Positions 8,803 through 15,924 are shown, numbered from the stretch's first letter. The stretch: DNA of 18,592 nt from RPQJ01 sp963714645 (GCA_963714645.1 CAVQQX010000077.1:1-18592); one strand, 5' to 3'. Numbers and translations are program-made. Notes: generated from the sequence alone by a model not told the origin.

Positions 8803-9022
8803 ATGTGGCGCAAACAGCTCGCTCTCGCAGGCGCTCCTGCCGCCGTCATGCGGCTGGCTGGCCTGCCCGCCGGAAATCAGCGGCGACGGCAGCATCGTCA
8901 CGTTCGGAACCTACGCACCACTGCTCCCTGCCGACAAGAGCGCCGAGCCCTACGACGTGTATGTGCGCGAGCTCGCCGTCCCGGAGAATACGGCGACGGG
9001 CGAGCCCCGCCTGGCGGACTGA
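8803..9022 (+). pseudogene. Frameshifted remnant of a secreted PD40/WD40-like beta-propeller protein
   Basis: A strong AAGGAGG ribosome-binding site precedes an ATG at 8803 that opens MWRKQLALAG, a signal-peptide-like start. After about ten codons that frame becomes arginine-rich nonsense. The coding-like sequence continues in the next frame as ALLPPSCGWLACPPEISGDG, then GSIVTFGTYAPLL and AEPYDVYVRELA, ending at a TGA at 9020-9022. The pattern ISGDGxxVxF...DVYVREL is that of one blade of a PD40/TolB-like propeller. Removing one G near 8829-8833 would join the two parts into a single frame of about 72 residues. The result is still far too short for a propeller, so the gene is both frameshifted and truncated. 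It converges on the aminotransferase gene, 10 bp away. A single sequencing error could explain the shift but not the truncation. Confidence 0.5.
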
Positions 9023-9032
9023 CCGCAACGAT

Positions 9033-10307
9033 TCAGTTTCGTCGATACGCCGCCCGCACCTCTTCTGCGAGCACCTTGATGCCGGCGCGAACGCGTTCGG
9101 CCGGTTGCGCATAGCTCAGCCGCACGCATTCGTGCCGATGCGGCGTGTCGTCCGGCAGGCCCGGGAAGAAATGGTGCCCCGAGAGCACGAAGACGCCGCG
9201 CAGCTTGAGGCGCCGGTAGAGCTCCGCGCTCGGGACGGGCAGCCCGGGAAAGCGCAGCCACAGGAAGAACGCGCCTTCGGGTTCGTGGATCCGCAAGTAC
9301 GGCGTACCCGCGAAGGCTTCGCGCAAGGCATCGATCGCGAGCGCGCACTGCGCGGCGTAATGCGGCCGGATCACGTCGCGTACGAGCGCATCGAGCTCGC
9401 CGCTCGGCAGCAGCGGTTCGACCAGCACGGGGCCGGCCGACGGCGGCGCGAGCGCGGCCGTGGCGTTGAACGCGGTCAGGGCCTCGACCACCGGCGCGTC
9501 GGCGACCACGATGCCCGTCCTGAGCGCCGGCAGGCCGAGCTTCGACAGGCTCAGGCAGAGCACGATGCCGGGAGTCCACGTCATGTCAGATTGCACGTGC
9601 TGGATACCCGGGAACGGCAGCCCGTAGGCCGCATCGACGATCAACGGCACGCCGCTCGAACGGGCGAGCATGGCAAGTCGATCGAGTTCCGCATTGCTGA
9701 GCACGTTGCCGGACGGGTTGGTCGGACGCGAGACGCAGATCGCACCCACGTCGCTCCCGACCTGCAGCCGATCGAGATCGAGGCGGTACTTGAAAAAACA
9801 GCCGTCGGCTGACTCCTCGACCCGCGCCGGCTGCGACACCAGCAGCGCGTCGTCGAGCCCGAGGTCGGCATATCCGATGTACTCCGGTGCGAGCGGCAGC
9901 AGGATCCGGCGGTGCGAGCCGTCGGCGCAGCGGCCCGCGAACAGGTTGAACAGGAAGAAGAACGCCGACTGGCTGCCGCTCGTGAGCCCGACGTTGCGCT
10001 CGTCGAGCGGCCAGCCGTAGCGCGATCGCAGGTACCCGGCGACGGCGGCGCGAAACGCAAGGTCGCCGCCCGGTGCGGCATAGGAGGCCGCGAACCGGCC
10101 GAACTGCACCGGGTCGGCCGCGATCTCCGCGAGGCGACGACGATAGACGGCCTCGACGGCCTCGATGCGTGCCGGGTTGCCGCCTCCCAGCAACTGCAGC
10201 GTCGCGGCGTCGGGCCGGGCCATCGCCGAGCCCAGGTCGTCCATGAGCTCGAGCGCGCCGGTCGGTCGCGTCATGCGCTCGCCGAAATGGGCCTTGCGGA
10301 ACCTCAT
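9033..10307 (-). CDS. avtA: Valine--pyruvate transaminase-like PLP aminotransferase (AvtA)
   Basis: This 424-residue fold-type I PLP enzyme is likely to exchange amino groups between valine/2-oxoisovalerate and alanine/pyruvate in the cytosol. The N-terminus FGERMTRPTGALELMDDLG followed by LLGGGNPARIEAVE matches the AvtA subfamily as I recall it, including its long conserved start. Active-site residues are visible: N197 in RPTNPSGN, D225 and Y228 in VDAAYGLPF, the PLP lysine K256 in SLSKLGLP, R263 soon after, and a substrate-carboxylate Arg in HECVRLSY near the C-terminus. The ATG at 10305-10307 is chosen because the family similarity starts exactly there; the frame is open farther upstream only by chance. 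An AAGGAG lies about 15 bp before it. It is divergent from the HAD phosphatase gene, with 66 bp between starts. A kynurenine- or alanine-type aminotransferase is a less likely alternative. Confidence 0.85.
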   Translation of the reverse strand: MRFRKAHFGERMTRPTGALELMDDLGSAMARPDAATLQLLGGGNPARIEAVEAVYRRRLAEIAADPVQFGRFAASYAAPGGDLAFRAAVAGYLRSRYGWPLDERNVGLTSGSQSAFFFLFNLFAGRCADGSHRRILLPLAPEYIGYADLGLDDALLVSQPARVEESADGCFFKYRLDLDRLQVGSDVGAICVSRPTNPSGNVLSNAELDRLAMLARSSGVPLIVDAAYGLPFPGIQHVQSDMTWTPGIVLCLSLSKLGLPALRTGIVVADAPVVEALTAFNATAALAPPSAGPVLVEPLLPSGELDALVRDVIRPHYAAQCALAIDALREAFAGTPYLRIHEPEGAFFLWLRFPGLPVPSAELYRRLKLRGVFVLSGHHFFPGLPDDTPHRHECVRLSYAQPAERVRAGIKVLAEEVRAAYRRN

Positions 10308-10373
10308 GTAGACTCGCCGCCTCTCCTTCCACCGCCCCGCCCGGGCAGGGCCGGCGCAGCATACGGTATCGCG

Positions 10374-11063
10374 GTGCGATCGATCCGGGCCATCCTGTTC
10401 GACCTCGACGACACGCTCTGGGACGTGCGCCCGGTGATCGTGCGTGCCGAAGAGGCGATGCACGCGTACCTGGCCCGGCACTACCCGCGCATCGTCGCGC
10501 GGCACGACGTGCAGTCGATGCGCGAACAGCGCGTGGAAATCGCGCGCGAGCATCCCGCGATGCGTCACGACTTCACCTGGCTGCGCATGGAATCGCTGCG
10601 CCGGCTCGCCACGGAAGCCGGATACCCGGCCGGGATGGCCGAGCAGGCTTTCCAGGTCTTCTATCGCGCGCGTAACGAGGTCGAGCTCTACGCCGACGTG
10701 CGCCCGGCGCTCGAGCGGCTGTGCTGCAGCTACCGACTCTTCGCCATCAGCAACGGCAACGCCCACCTCGGCGCGATCGGGCTCGACCGCTACTTCGAGG
10801 CGAGCCTGGCCGCGCGCGAAGCCGGCATGCTCAAGCCCGACCCGCGCATCTTCGAGATCCTGCTCGCGCGCGCCGGGATCGCGGCGCACGAGGCAGCGCA
10901 CGTCGGCGACGATCCCGAGTGCGACGTCGAGGGCGCACGCGCCGCAGGCGTGCTGCCGGTATGGCTCAACCGCACTGGCGCAGGCTGGTCGCTCGCCTCC
11001 CCTGCGCCGGACGTGACGATCACGACCCTGCACGAGCTGCCCGATGCATTGCTCCGTGGGTAG
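10374..11063 (+). CDS. HAD-superfamily phosphatase, YigB-like
   Basis: This 229-residue soluble hydrolase has all four HAD motifs: nucleophile D10 and acid D12 in ILFDLDDTLWD, S126-N127 in AISNGN, K154 in LKPDP, and D179/D180 with D184 in VGDDPECD. The alpha-helical cap between residues ~20 and 105 is of the C1 type. The start LFDLDDTLWDVRPVI resembles E. coli YigB (DTLYDNRPVI, from memory), which removes phosphate from FMN and from the riboflavin precursor 5-amino-6-(5-phosphoribitylamino)uracil. YjjG-type nucleotidase activity is the main alternative. The GTG start at 10374 is chosen because no ATG lies between it and motif I and homologs begin about there; the ribosome-binding site is poor. 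The gene is divergent from avtA and convergent with mobB, with a 9-bp gap. Confidence 0.8.
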   Translation: MRSIRAILFDLDDTLWDVRPVIVRAEEAMHAYLARHYPRIVARHDVQSMREQRVEIAREHPAMRHDFTWLRMESLRRLATEAGYPAGMAEQAFQVFYRARNEVELYADVRPALERLCCSYRLFAISNGNAHLGAIGLDRYFEASLAAREAGMLKPDPRIFEILLARAGIAAHEAAHVGDDPECDVEGARAAGVLPVWLNRTGAGWSLASPAPDVTITTLHELPDALLRG

Positions 11064-11072
11064 CGCGGTGAC

Positions 11073-11624
11073 TCAGGCGCGCACCGCGCCGAGGATGTAG
11101 TCGAGCACGGCCTCGGTGTCGTCGAGCGCGAGCACGTGCAGCCCGGTGCGACCCGCAAACGTGCCGGCCGCGTCGGTCGCGACGGCGGCGATGCCCGGAT
11201 CGTCGAACACGAGCGGCGTTTGCCCGCAGGCGGCGCGGTAGACCTCGAGCCGCCGCTCCACTTCGTGCTTGTAGCCTTCGATCAGCACGAGGTCGCACGC
11301 AGCGAGTCGCCCGAGCAGCTGGTCGAGTGCCGGTTCGGTCGCGCCGCGCAGCTCGCGCAACAGCGCCCAGCGCTGCGACGAAGCCACGAGCACTTCGTGC
11401 GCCCCGGCCTCGCGGTGCAGCCAGCTGTCCTTGCCGGGCACGTCGACGTCGAAGGCGTGGTGCGCGTGCTTGATCGTCGACACGCGAAGCCCGCGTGCCG
11501 TGGCACTGCGCAGCAGGCGCGTGACGAGGTGGGTCTTGCCCGTGTCCTTGCGTCCGACGATGCCGAACGCGGGCGACGCCGGGGCGGCAGCCTCGTGCAG
11601 TCGCGTGGGTAAGTCTTCATGCAT
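11073..11624 (-). CDS. mobB: Molybdopterin-guanine dinucleotide biosynthesis adaptor MobB
   Basis: This 183-residue GTP-binding P-loop protein assists MobA in attaching GMP to molybdopterin, making the bis-MGD cofactor. The Walker A GRKDTGKTH lies at residues 24-32. The family signature follows: TIKHAHHAFDVDVPGKDSW (about 50-68), then HREAGA. LVLIEGYKH, later on, is the Walker-B-like region. The second in-frame ATG (11622-11624) is preferred because an AGGGG ribosome-binding site precedes it; an ATG 33 bp farther upstream would add eleven basic residues. No mobA, moa or moe gene and no molybdoenzyme is in the window, so it is an orphan here. Identity is secure. Confidence 0.92.
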   Translation of the reverse strand: MHEDLPTRLHEAAAPASPAFGIVGRKDTGKTHLVTRLLRSATARGLRVSTIKHAHHAFDVDVPGKDSWLHREAGAHEVLVASSQRWALLRELRGATEPALDQLLGRLAACDLVLIEGYKHEVERRLEVYRAACGQTPLVFDDPGIAAVATDAAGTFAGRTGLHVLALDDTEAVLDYILGAVRA

Positions 11625-11702
11625 CCCCTGGCCTGCGTTGCGACAGCGGATGCGCATCTAACGACGTCTGCGAACCCGCACGCAAATCGGCCGCTTGGCC
11701 CC

Positions 11703-11731
11703 TTGCCATGCGGCACGCGTACCCATAAATT
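11703..11731 (+). promoter_or_regulatory. Sigma-70-type promoter candidate for the unknown gene pair
   Basis: TTGCCA (11703-11708, five of six consensus bases) and TAAATT (11726-11731, four of six) are separated by exactly 17 bases. The stretch is AT-richer than its surroundings. It lies about 85 bp before the ATG at 11816, leaving a leader that contains an inverted repeat. Confidence 0.45.
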
Positions 11732-11753
11732 CGGTGGCGACGGCATCACTCGC

Positions 11754-11786
11754 AGCGATCGATTTCTGTCAGCAGACACGATCGCT
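11754..11786 (+). promoter_or_regulatory. Leader inverted repeat upstream of the 11816 gene
   Basis: AGCGATCG (11754-11761) is a perfect inverted match to CGATCGCT (11779-11786). An inner TGTC/GACA pair could extend the stem. It lies between the promoter candidate and the GAGGAG ribosome-binding site (about 11801), so it could be an mRNA leader hairpin or an operator. A Rho-independent terminator is unlikely because no T-run follows. Confidence 0.35.
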
Positions 11787-11815
11787 GGCTGCCAACGCAG
11801 AGGAGACGACGCGGC

Positions 11816-12451
11816 ATGGCGACCAAGGGCGACGACGGGCAGGCGATCGACGTGCGCAACCTGCAGGAGTTCTTCCGCGACTCCGTGCACGCCGCGCTCG
11901 AGCGGCAGAAGGTCGGCGTCGACGACCACACCGAGCACTACGTCGTGAACGTCCTCGCGATGTTCGCGCGTTCGGAAGCCCTGTTCGAGGCAGACGCTGC
12001 CGGCCGGCGCATGAAGCCGCTGGCGCTCATGCTGGCCGACGCCAGCGGGGCACCGACGCGCGACGAACGGCTGCGATCGCTGCAGCGCCTCGGCGACGTC
12101 TCGCTGTTCGTCGCCGGCTTCTTTGCGCAGAGCTTCGCGCGCCGGCTCGTCGACGTGGACTACCACGTCGCGATGGGCGGCCGGGCGTACGGCACGCTCG
12201 CGGACGCCTGCGGCTCGGGCACGACGCGCGGCCGCGCACTCTCCGGCGTGTTCGCCGAGCTCGCGCAGAAGTTCCACCGGCTCGTCGACGCCTTGAACGA
12301 CGTGAGCGAGATGGCGCACCGGCACGATCACCGCGATGTCCTGCGCCAGTACGAAATCTGGCTCAAGACGGGCAGCCCCCGCGCCCACGGCATCCTGCGG
12401 TCGCTCGGCGTCGAGCCGACGGTGGTGCCCGCCGGTCGCGACCTCAACTGA
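11816..12451 (+). CDS. Conserved protein of unknown function, first of a pair
   Basis: This 211-residue soluble protein has no signal peptide and no clear membrane segment. I recognise the pattern from unannotated proteobacterial proteins but know no function. Recognisable stretches are NLQEFFRDSVHAALERQKVG, DDHTEHYVVNVLAMFARSEA, LKPLALMLADA-type KPLALMLADASGAPTRDE, RLGDVSLFVAGFFAQSFARR, DVDYHVAMGGRAYGTLAD and VFAELAQKFHRLVDALNDV. The sequence looks mainly alpha-helical. The conserved His, Tyr and Asp residues (DDHTEHY, DVDYH) could be ligands, but no known motif is met. The ATG has a GAGGAG ribosome-binding site about 10 bp upstream. The partner gene follows after 23 bp, so they are probably one transcript and may act together. 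Confidence 0.8.
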   Translation: MATKGDDGQAIDVRNLQEFFRDSVHAALERQKVGVDDHTEHYVVNVLAMFARSEALFEADAAGRRMKPLALMLADASGAPTRDERLRSLQRLGDVSLFVAGFFAQSFARRLVDVDYHVAMGGRAYGTLADACGSGTTRGRALSGVFAELAQKFHRLVDALNDVSEMAHRHDHRDVLRQYEIWLKTGSPRAHGILRSLGVEPTVVPAGRDLN

Positions 12452-12474
12452 CCGGCGCGACGCGCGACTCGCCC

Positions 12475-13131
12475 GTGGCACTGCTCGGTCAAATGCAGGC
12501 CCTGCTCGCGACGCTGTACGACGCGCCGGTCGAGCACGACGTCTACGATTTCCTGATCACCGATCCCGAGCACGCCGCGCGGCTGCAGCAGAGCCGCTCG
12601 CCGCCGCCGACGGACGAGCAACTGCTGCTCGCTGAAACGGACGACGGGCTCGCCATGAGCCTGTACCTGCACGCCGCGGTGCTCGAGCGTCTGGCGCAGC
12701 GCTGTCCGCTGCAGGCGCTCGACGAGTCGAACCTGCAGGACTACTGCACGGCGCTCGAGGGCGTGAGCCACTTCCACTACGTGAGCTGGAGCGCCGGCTG
12801 CGACCGCGACGTCTCGCTGCTCGAGCTCGAGCTGCAAGCCGAAGTCGACAAGTACGCGAGCGCGTTGAGCCTGCTGCTGGCGCAGCGCGAGGGCCGCTTC
12901 CCGGCGGAGCTGTTCCAGCGACTGTTCGAGGGCGGCCGGCTGCTGCCGCACCTCGACGCACCCGAACGGCAGCGCTACCGGGAGGCGCACCAGTTCGCCG
13001 CGCGCTTCTGCCGGCGACTCGAGGAACGGTTCCTGCGGCGACGGCAGGCCCGACCGGCGGCGATGCTGTCGGAACTGCGGAGCTTCTACCGCCTGGGCCG
13101 GCACGCGAAGTTGAGACACGCGGCGGGGTGA
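12475..13131 (+). CDS. Conserved protein of unknown function, second of a pair
   Basis: This 218-residue, helix-rich, probably cytosolic protein has no recognised domain. Visible stretches are QALLATLYDAPVEHDVYDFL, TDEQLLLAETDDGLAMSLYL, YCTALEGVSHFHYVSWSAG, LELELQAEVDKYASALSLL, FARVLF-like PAELFQRLFEGG, and a basic C-terminus with AARFCRRLEERFLRRR and ELRSFYRLGRHAKLRH. The conserved EGVSHFHYV with its two His, and the Glu/Asp-rich helix after it, could bind a metal; this is a guess. The GTG at 12475 is chosen because VALLGQMQALL matches where similar proteins begin in my memory; an ATG at 12493 would drop six residues. Neither has a good ribosome-binding site, which fits coupling to the gene 23 bp upstream. 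A hairpin follows the stop. Confidence 0.75.
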   Translation: MALLGQMQALLATLYDAPVEHDVYDFLITDPEHAARLQQSRSPPPTDEQLLLAETDDGLAMSLYLHAAVLERLAQRCPLQALDESNLQDYCTALEGVSHFHYVSWSAGCDRDVSLLELELQAEVDKYASALSLLLAQREGRFPAELFQRLFEGGRLLPHLDAPERQRYREAHQFAARFCRRLEERFLRRRQARPAAMLSELRSFYRLGRHAKLRHAAG

Positions 13132-13162
13132 GCGCGAGCGCGCGAGGCTTCCAGAAACAGGA

Positions 13163-13181
13163 GGCCCGGCTTTGCCGGCCC
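13163..13181. terminator. GC-rich hairpin between convergent genes
   Basis: CCGGC and GCCGG pair around a TTT loop, with two more G-C pairs beyond one mismatch. The hairpin lies between the stop at 13131 (+) and the stop of the 13210 gene (-), so it could serve both. No good T-run follows on the plus strand; on the minus strand a weak CCTCCTGTTT follows. Confidence 0.35.
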
Positions 13182-13209
13182 CCGCGCGTCGACCGCCGAC
13201 CGCTTCAGG

Positions 13210-13602
13210 TCACTTGTCGCCGTCCTTGCCTTCCAGTTTCTTCTTGAGCGTGATCCACTCGGACAGCTTGCGCAGGTCCTTTTTCTTCTTCCAGGACTGC
13301 TTGCCCAGCGGGCCGCTGTTGTACGGGTTGTAGCCCGACTTCAGGCCCTTGCTGTTCGTCGACTGGATCGCACTCATCTTGTCGGTCGGGTCGATGTCGT
13401 CCTGCACGTCGAGGTTCGGGTCGACCAGCGCGCGGATGCGCTCGGCGGCGCCGAGGATGTCGTCGGCCTGCAGGTCCTCTTTGTCCGACCACTGCCAGGT
13501 CATGTTGCCGCGGTCGTCGACCTCGATGCGGCCGGCTTCGTCCTTGCCGCTGCCGTTGGCGTCGGGCGTGCCGGCGGGTTTCTTGCCCGGTTTCTCAGCC
13601 AT
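13210..13602 (-). CDS. Small charged conserved protein of unknown function
   Basis: This 130-residue cytosolic protein has no signal peptide or membrane segment. The first 30 residues (EKPGKKPAGTPDANGSGKDE) look disordered. An acidic middle follows (DDRGNMTWQWSDKEDLQADD, then RIRALVDPNLDVQDDIDP). Next come GLKSGYNPYNSGPLGK and a very basic end (SWKKKKDLRKLSEWITLKKK). The motifs WQWSDKEDLQADD, YNPYxSGxLGK and KKKDLRKLSEWI recall unannotated proteins of beta- and gammaproteobacteria, but I know no function. The acidic-then-basic layout would suit a nucleic-acid- or ribosome-associated protein; this is inference only. The ATG has a GAGGA ribosome-binding site just upstream. It sits alone between the unknown pair (convergent) and the Nudix gene (same strand, 147 bp upstream). 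Confidence 0.8.
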   Translation of the reverse strand: MAEKPGKKPAGTPDANGSGKDEAGRIEVDDRGNMTWQWSDKEDLQADDILGAAERIRALVDPNLDVQDDIDPTDKMSAIQSTNSKGLKSGYNPYNSGPLGKQSWKKKKDLRKLSEWITLKKKLEGKDGDK

Positions 13603-13723
13603 GGTCCTCGTCCCGTGTGGAGTGAGGTGGAATTCAACGGACCGCGCCGCGTCGCGACGGGATCCGGTGCCGACGATGTTACAAAATCAGGCTGCGCGGC
13701 ATTGGGAGATTCGTCACGGAATT

Positions 13724-13749
13724 CCCGCCACGGGCTTCCCGGAGGCGGG
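13724..13749 (-). terminator. Hairpin directly after the Nudix gene
   Basis: CCCGCC (13724-13729) pairs with GGCGGG (13744-13749), and an inner CGGG/CCCG stem closes around a CTT loop. It begins right at the stop codon of the minus-strand Nudix gene. The bases after it on that strand (AATTCCGTGACG) lack a T-run, so it may be a 3'-end-stabilising or weak terminator hairpin. Confidence 0.4.
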
Positions 13750-14295
13750 TCAGTCGGCTCGCCGCGCCGCCGGGTCGAGCCGTAGCCGGGCCTCGGCCCA
13801 CGCGAGTCCCACGATCGTCTTGCCGTCCTGCAGGCTGGCATCCGATGCAAGCCCGAAAGCTTCGGCGAGCGGCATCCAGCGCGCCTCCAGCACCTCGTTC
13901 TGTTGGGGCTGCGAGTCGCAAGGCGTGAGTTCCCGCGCCAGGAACACATGGATCACCTCCGTCAGCACGCCGGGTGAGGTGAAGAACTGCCCGAGCGCTT
14001 CCCAGCGCCCGGCCGTGACCCCGACTTCCTCGGCCAGCTCCCGCCGGGCGCATTCGATCGGGGGCTCGCGGTTCTCGAGCTTCCCGGCCGGAAGCTCGGT
14101 GATCCAGCCGCCGGTGGCATGCCGGAATTGTCGCAACAGGCACACACGCCCCTCGGCATCCACCGCCACCACCGCCGCGCCACCTGGGTGATGGGCGATC
14201 TCGAGCTCGGTCACGTGTCCGTTGGGCAGCCGAACCCGTTCCAGGTTCAACGTCAGGACCTTGCCGGCATGGACGGTGCGGACTTGTTCGGGCAT
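13750..14295 (-). CDS. Nudix hydrolase, ADP-ribose pyrophosphatase type
   Basis: This 181-residue cytosolic enzyme is likely to split ADP-ribose or related nucleoside diphosphate sugars into AMP and a sugar phosphate. A perfect Nudix box runs from G71 to V93: G71, E77, R85-E86, E89-E90 and G92 fit Gx5Ex7REUxEExGU, with E89/E90 binding Mg2+. Before it come AVVAVDAEGRVCLLRQFRHA and WITELPAGKLE, the typical ADP-ribose pyrophosphatase run-in. After it comes FFTSPGVLTEVIHVFLARE, the loop seen in NudF-like enzymes. The ATG at 14293-14295 faces the aldehyde dehydrogenase gene across a 124-bp divergent region holding a palindrome. A TATCAT sequence on this strand near 14323 could be its -10 element. 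Exact substrate is not decided by sequence. Confidence 0.87.
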   Translation of the reverse strand: MPEQVRTVHAGKVLTLNLERVRLPNGHVTELEIAHHPGGAAVVAVDAEGRVCLLRQFRHATGGWITELPAGKLENREPPIECARRELAEEVGVTAGRWEALGQFFTSPGVLTEVIHVFLARELTPCDSQPQQNEVLEARWMPLAEAFGLASDASLQDGKTIVGLAWAEARLRLDPAARRAD

Positions 14296-14343
14296 CGGGC
14301 GTCAGCTCCGTGCGGAGAGGCCATGATAGCGACATGCCAATCA

Positions 14344-14358
14344 TGTTGCGACGCAACA
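14344..14358. promoter_or_regulatory. 15-bp palindrome, operator candidate in the divergent region
   Basis: TGTTGCGACGCAACA is a perfect inverted repeat of 7-bp arms around one central base. It sits in the 124-bp region between the divergent Nudix and aldehyde dehydrogenase starts, 49 bp from the first and 62 bp from the second. Size and symmetry suit a dimeric repressor (for example TetR or LacI type), but no regulator gene lies beside it in the window. Confidence 0.45.
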
Positions 14359-14419
14359 CAACGGCACGCCTGTGATAGCGTTACGGGCCGGGCGAACACG
14401 CCCGCGCGGGGATCACGCC

Positions 14420-15871
14420 ATGAGCACCACCCAGCCAGCCTTCGTCGCCGCCGACCCCGTCGTCCCCGTCGCGACACCGCCGTTGCGACCGGCCGCGTCG
14501 GCGACGAACATCCCCGCGACCCTGCAGCGGCTCCGCGCGACCTTCACGACCGGCAAGACGCGCCCGATCGAATGGCGCCTGCAGCAGCTCGGCGAGCTCG
14601 CCCGCATGCTGCGCGAACACGAGCAGGACTTCGCCGAGGCACTCCGGGCAGACCTCGGCAAGTGCCGCTTCGAGGCGGTGCTCACGGAGACGAGCTTCGT
14701 CGAAAGCGAGGCCAACTATGCGCGCAAGCACCTGCGGCGCTGGCTGAAGCGGAAGCCAGTGCGTACGCCGCTGATGGCGCAGCCCGGCCGCAGCTACATA
14801 GAGCCGGAACCGAAGGGCGTCGTGCTCATCATCGCGCCCTGGAACTATCCGCTCTCGATGGTCTGCGCGCCGCTCGTCGGCGCGATCGCCGCGGGCAACT
14901 GCGCGGTGATGAAGCCCTCGGAGATCACGTCGCACACGTCGGCGGCGATCACACGGATCCTGCCCCGCTACCTCGATGCGGATGCGTTCGCCGTGGTCGA
15001 GGGTGGCGTCGCCGAGACGACGGAGCTGCTCGAGCACGCCTACGATCACATCCTCTACACCGGCAACGAACGCGTCGCGCGCATCGTGATGACGGCCGCG
15101 GCACGGCACCTGACGCCCGTGACCCTCGAGCTCGGTGGCAAGAGCCCCTGCATCGTCGACCGCAGCGCCGACATCGAGGTCGCGGCGTCGCGCGTCGCGT
15201 GGGGCAAGTTCATCAACGCGGGCCAGACCTGCGTCGCGCCCGACCACGTGCTGGTGCACCGGGACGTCGCGCTGAAGTTCGCCGACACGCTTGCGGCCAG
15301 GATCCGCGAGTTCTACGGCGACGACCCGAGCTCGAGCCCCGACTTCTGCCGCATCGCGAGCGAGCGGCACACGGCACGGTTCGCCCAGCTGCTGCAGGGG
15401 CAGAAGATCCACACCGGCGGGCAGGTCGACGTGGCACGACGCTACGTCGCGCCGACCCTGGTGCTCGATCCGGATCCCGGATCCGAGCTCATGCGCGAGG
15501 AGATCTTCGGGCCGGTCCTGCCGATCATCACCGTCGACGAGATGCACCACGCCATCGAGTACGTCGCGAACCGCCCGAAGCCGCTCGCGCTGTACCTCTT
15601 TTCGAAGAGCCGCGCGCTCGAGGACGCCGTGCTCGCCAGGCTGAGTGCCGGCAGTGTCTGCATCAACGACGCCGTGATATTCATGGTCTCGCCCGAGCTG
15701 CCGTTCGGCGGCATCGGCGCGAGCGGCATGGGGCGCTATACGGGCTGGTACGGCTTCGAGACCTTCAGCCACATGAAGCCGGTGATGCGGCGCAGCTTCC
15801 GGTTCGACGCGCCGCTGCGCTACCCGCCCTACGACGACTTCAAGGCGCGCGTGATGCGGCTCGTCCGCTGA
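14420..15871 (+). CDS. Aldehyde dehydrogenase, class 3-like (coniferyl/fatty aldehyde type)
   Basis: This 483-residue NAD(P)-dependent enzyme oxidises aldehydes to acids. Key residues are visible: IIAPWNYPLSM with N142, K165 in VMKPSE, the general base E237 in VTLELGGKSP, and the catalytic C271 in FINAGQTCVAPDH. EEIFGPVLPI and the end PFGGIGASGMGRYTG also fit. The lack of the extra N-terminal part of class 1/2 enzymes, the WNYP spacing and the C-terminus PLRYPPYDDFK suggest the ALDH3/coniferyl aldehyde dehydrogenase group. The ATG at 14420 begins MSTTQPAF; about 35 variable residues precede the first conserved helix. Its upstream region holds a 15-bp palindrome and is shared with the divergent Nudix gene, suggesting regulated expression. 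Physiological substrate is unknown. Confidence 0.9.
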   Translation: MSTTQPAFVAADPVVPVATPPLRPAASATNIPATLQRLRATFTTGKTRPIEWRLQQLGELARMLREHEQDFAEALRADLGKCRFEAVLTETSFVESEANYARKHLRRWLKRKPVRTPLMAQPGRSYIEPEPKGVVLIIAPWNYPLSMVCAPLVGAIAAGNCAVMKPSEITSHTSAAITRILPRYLDADAFAVVEGGVAETTELLEHAYDHILYTGNERVARIVMTAAARHLTPVTLELGGKSPCIVDRSADIEVAASRVAWGKFINAGQTCVAPDHVLVHRDVALKFADTLAARIREFYGDDPSSSPDFCRIASERHTARFAQLLQGQKIHTGGQVDVARRYVAPTLVLDPDPGSELMREEIFGPVLPIITVDEMHHAIEYVANRPKPLALYLFSKSRALEDAVLARLSAGSVCINDAVIFMVSPELPFGGIGASGMGRYTGWYGFETFSHMKPVMRRSFRFDAPLRYPPYDDFKARVMRLVR

Positions 15872-15924
15872 GTTTGCCGCCTTTCCCACATGGGGACAGG
15901 CCGCGCGCAGCGCGATGAGAACGC

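Noticed and set aside
7761..9812. A 683-residue plus-strand open frame over the uvrA end and avtA
   Set aside because: Arginine- and alanine-rich with no domains, produced by GC-rich codon bias of the genes it overlaps.
10361..10369. ATACGGTAT inverted repeat in the avtA-HAD intergenic region
   Set aside because: Arms of only 4 bp; too short to support an operator call.
9912..10373. Long upstream extension of the HAD phosphatase frame into the avtA region
   Set aside because: It is antisense to avtA, arginine-rich and unlike any HAD N-terminus; the catalytic motif begins just after the GTG at 10374.
10308..11033. Long N-terminal extension of the avtA frame
   Set aside because: It is antisense to the HAD gene, and AvtA similarity begins exactly at the ATG at 10307.
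11695..12474. Upstream extension of the second unknown protein's frame across the first gene
   Set aside because: It overlaps the better-supported 11816 gene in another frame and is arginine-rich; the GTG at 12475 is the sensible start.
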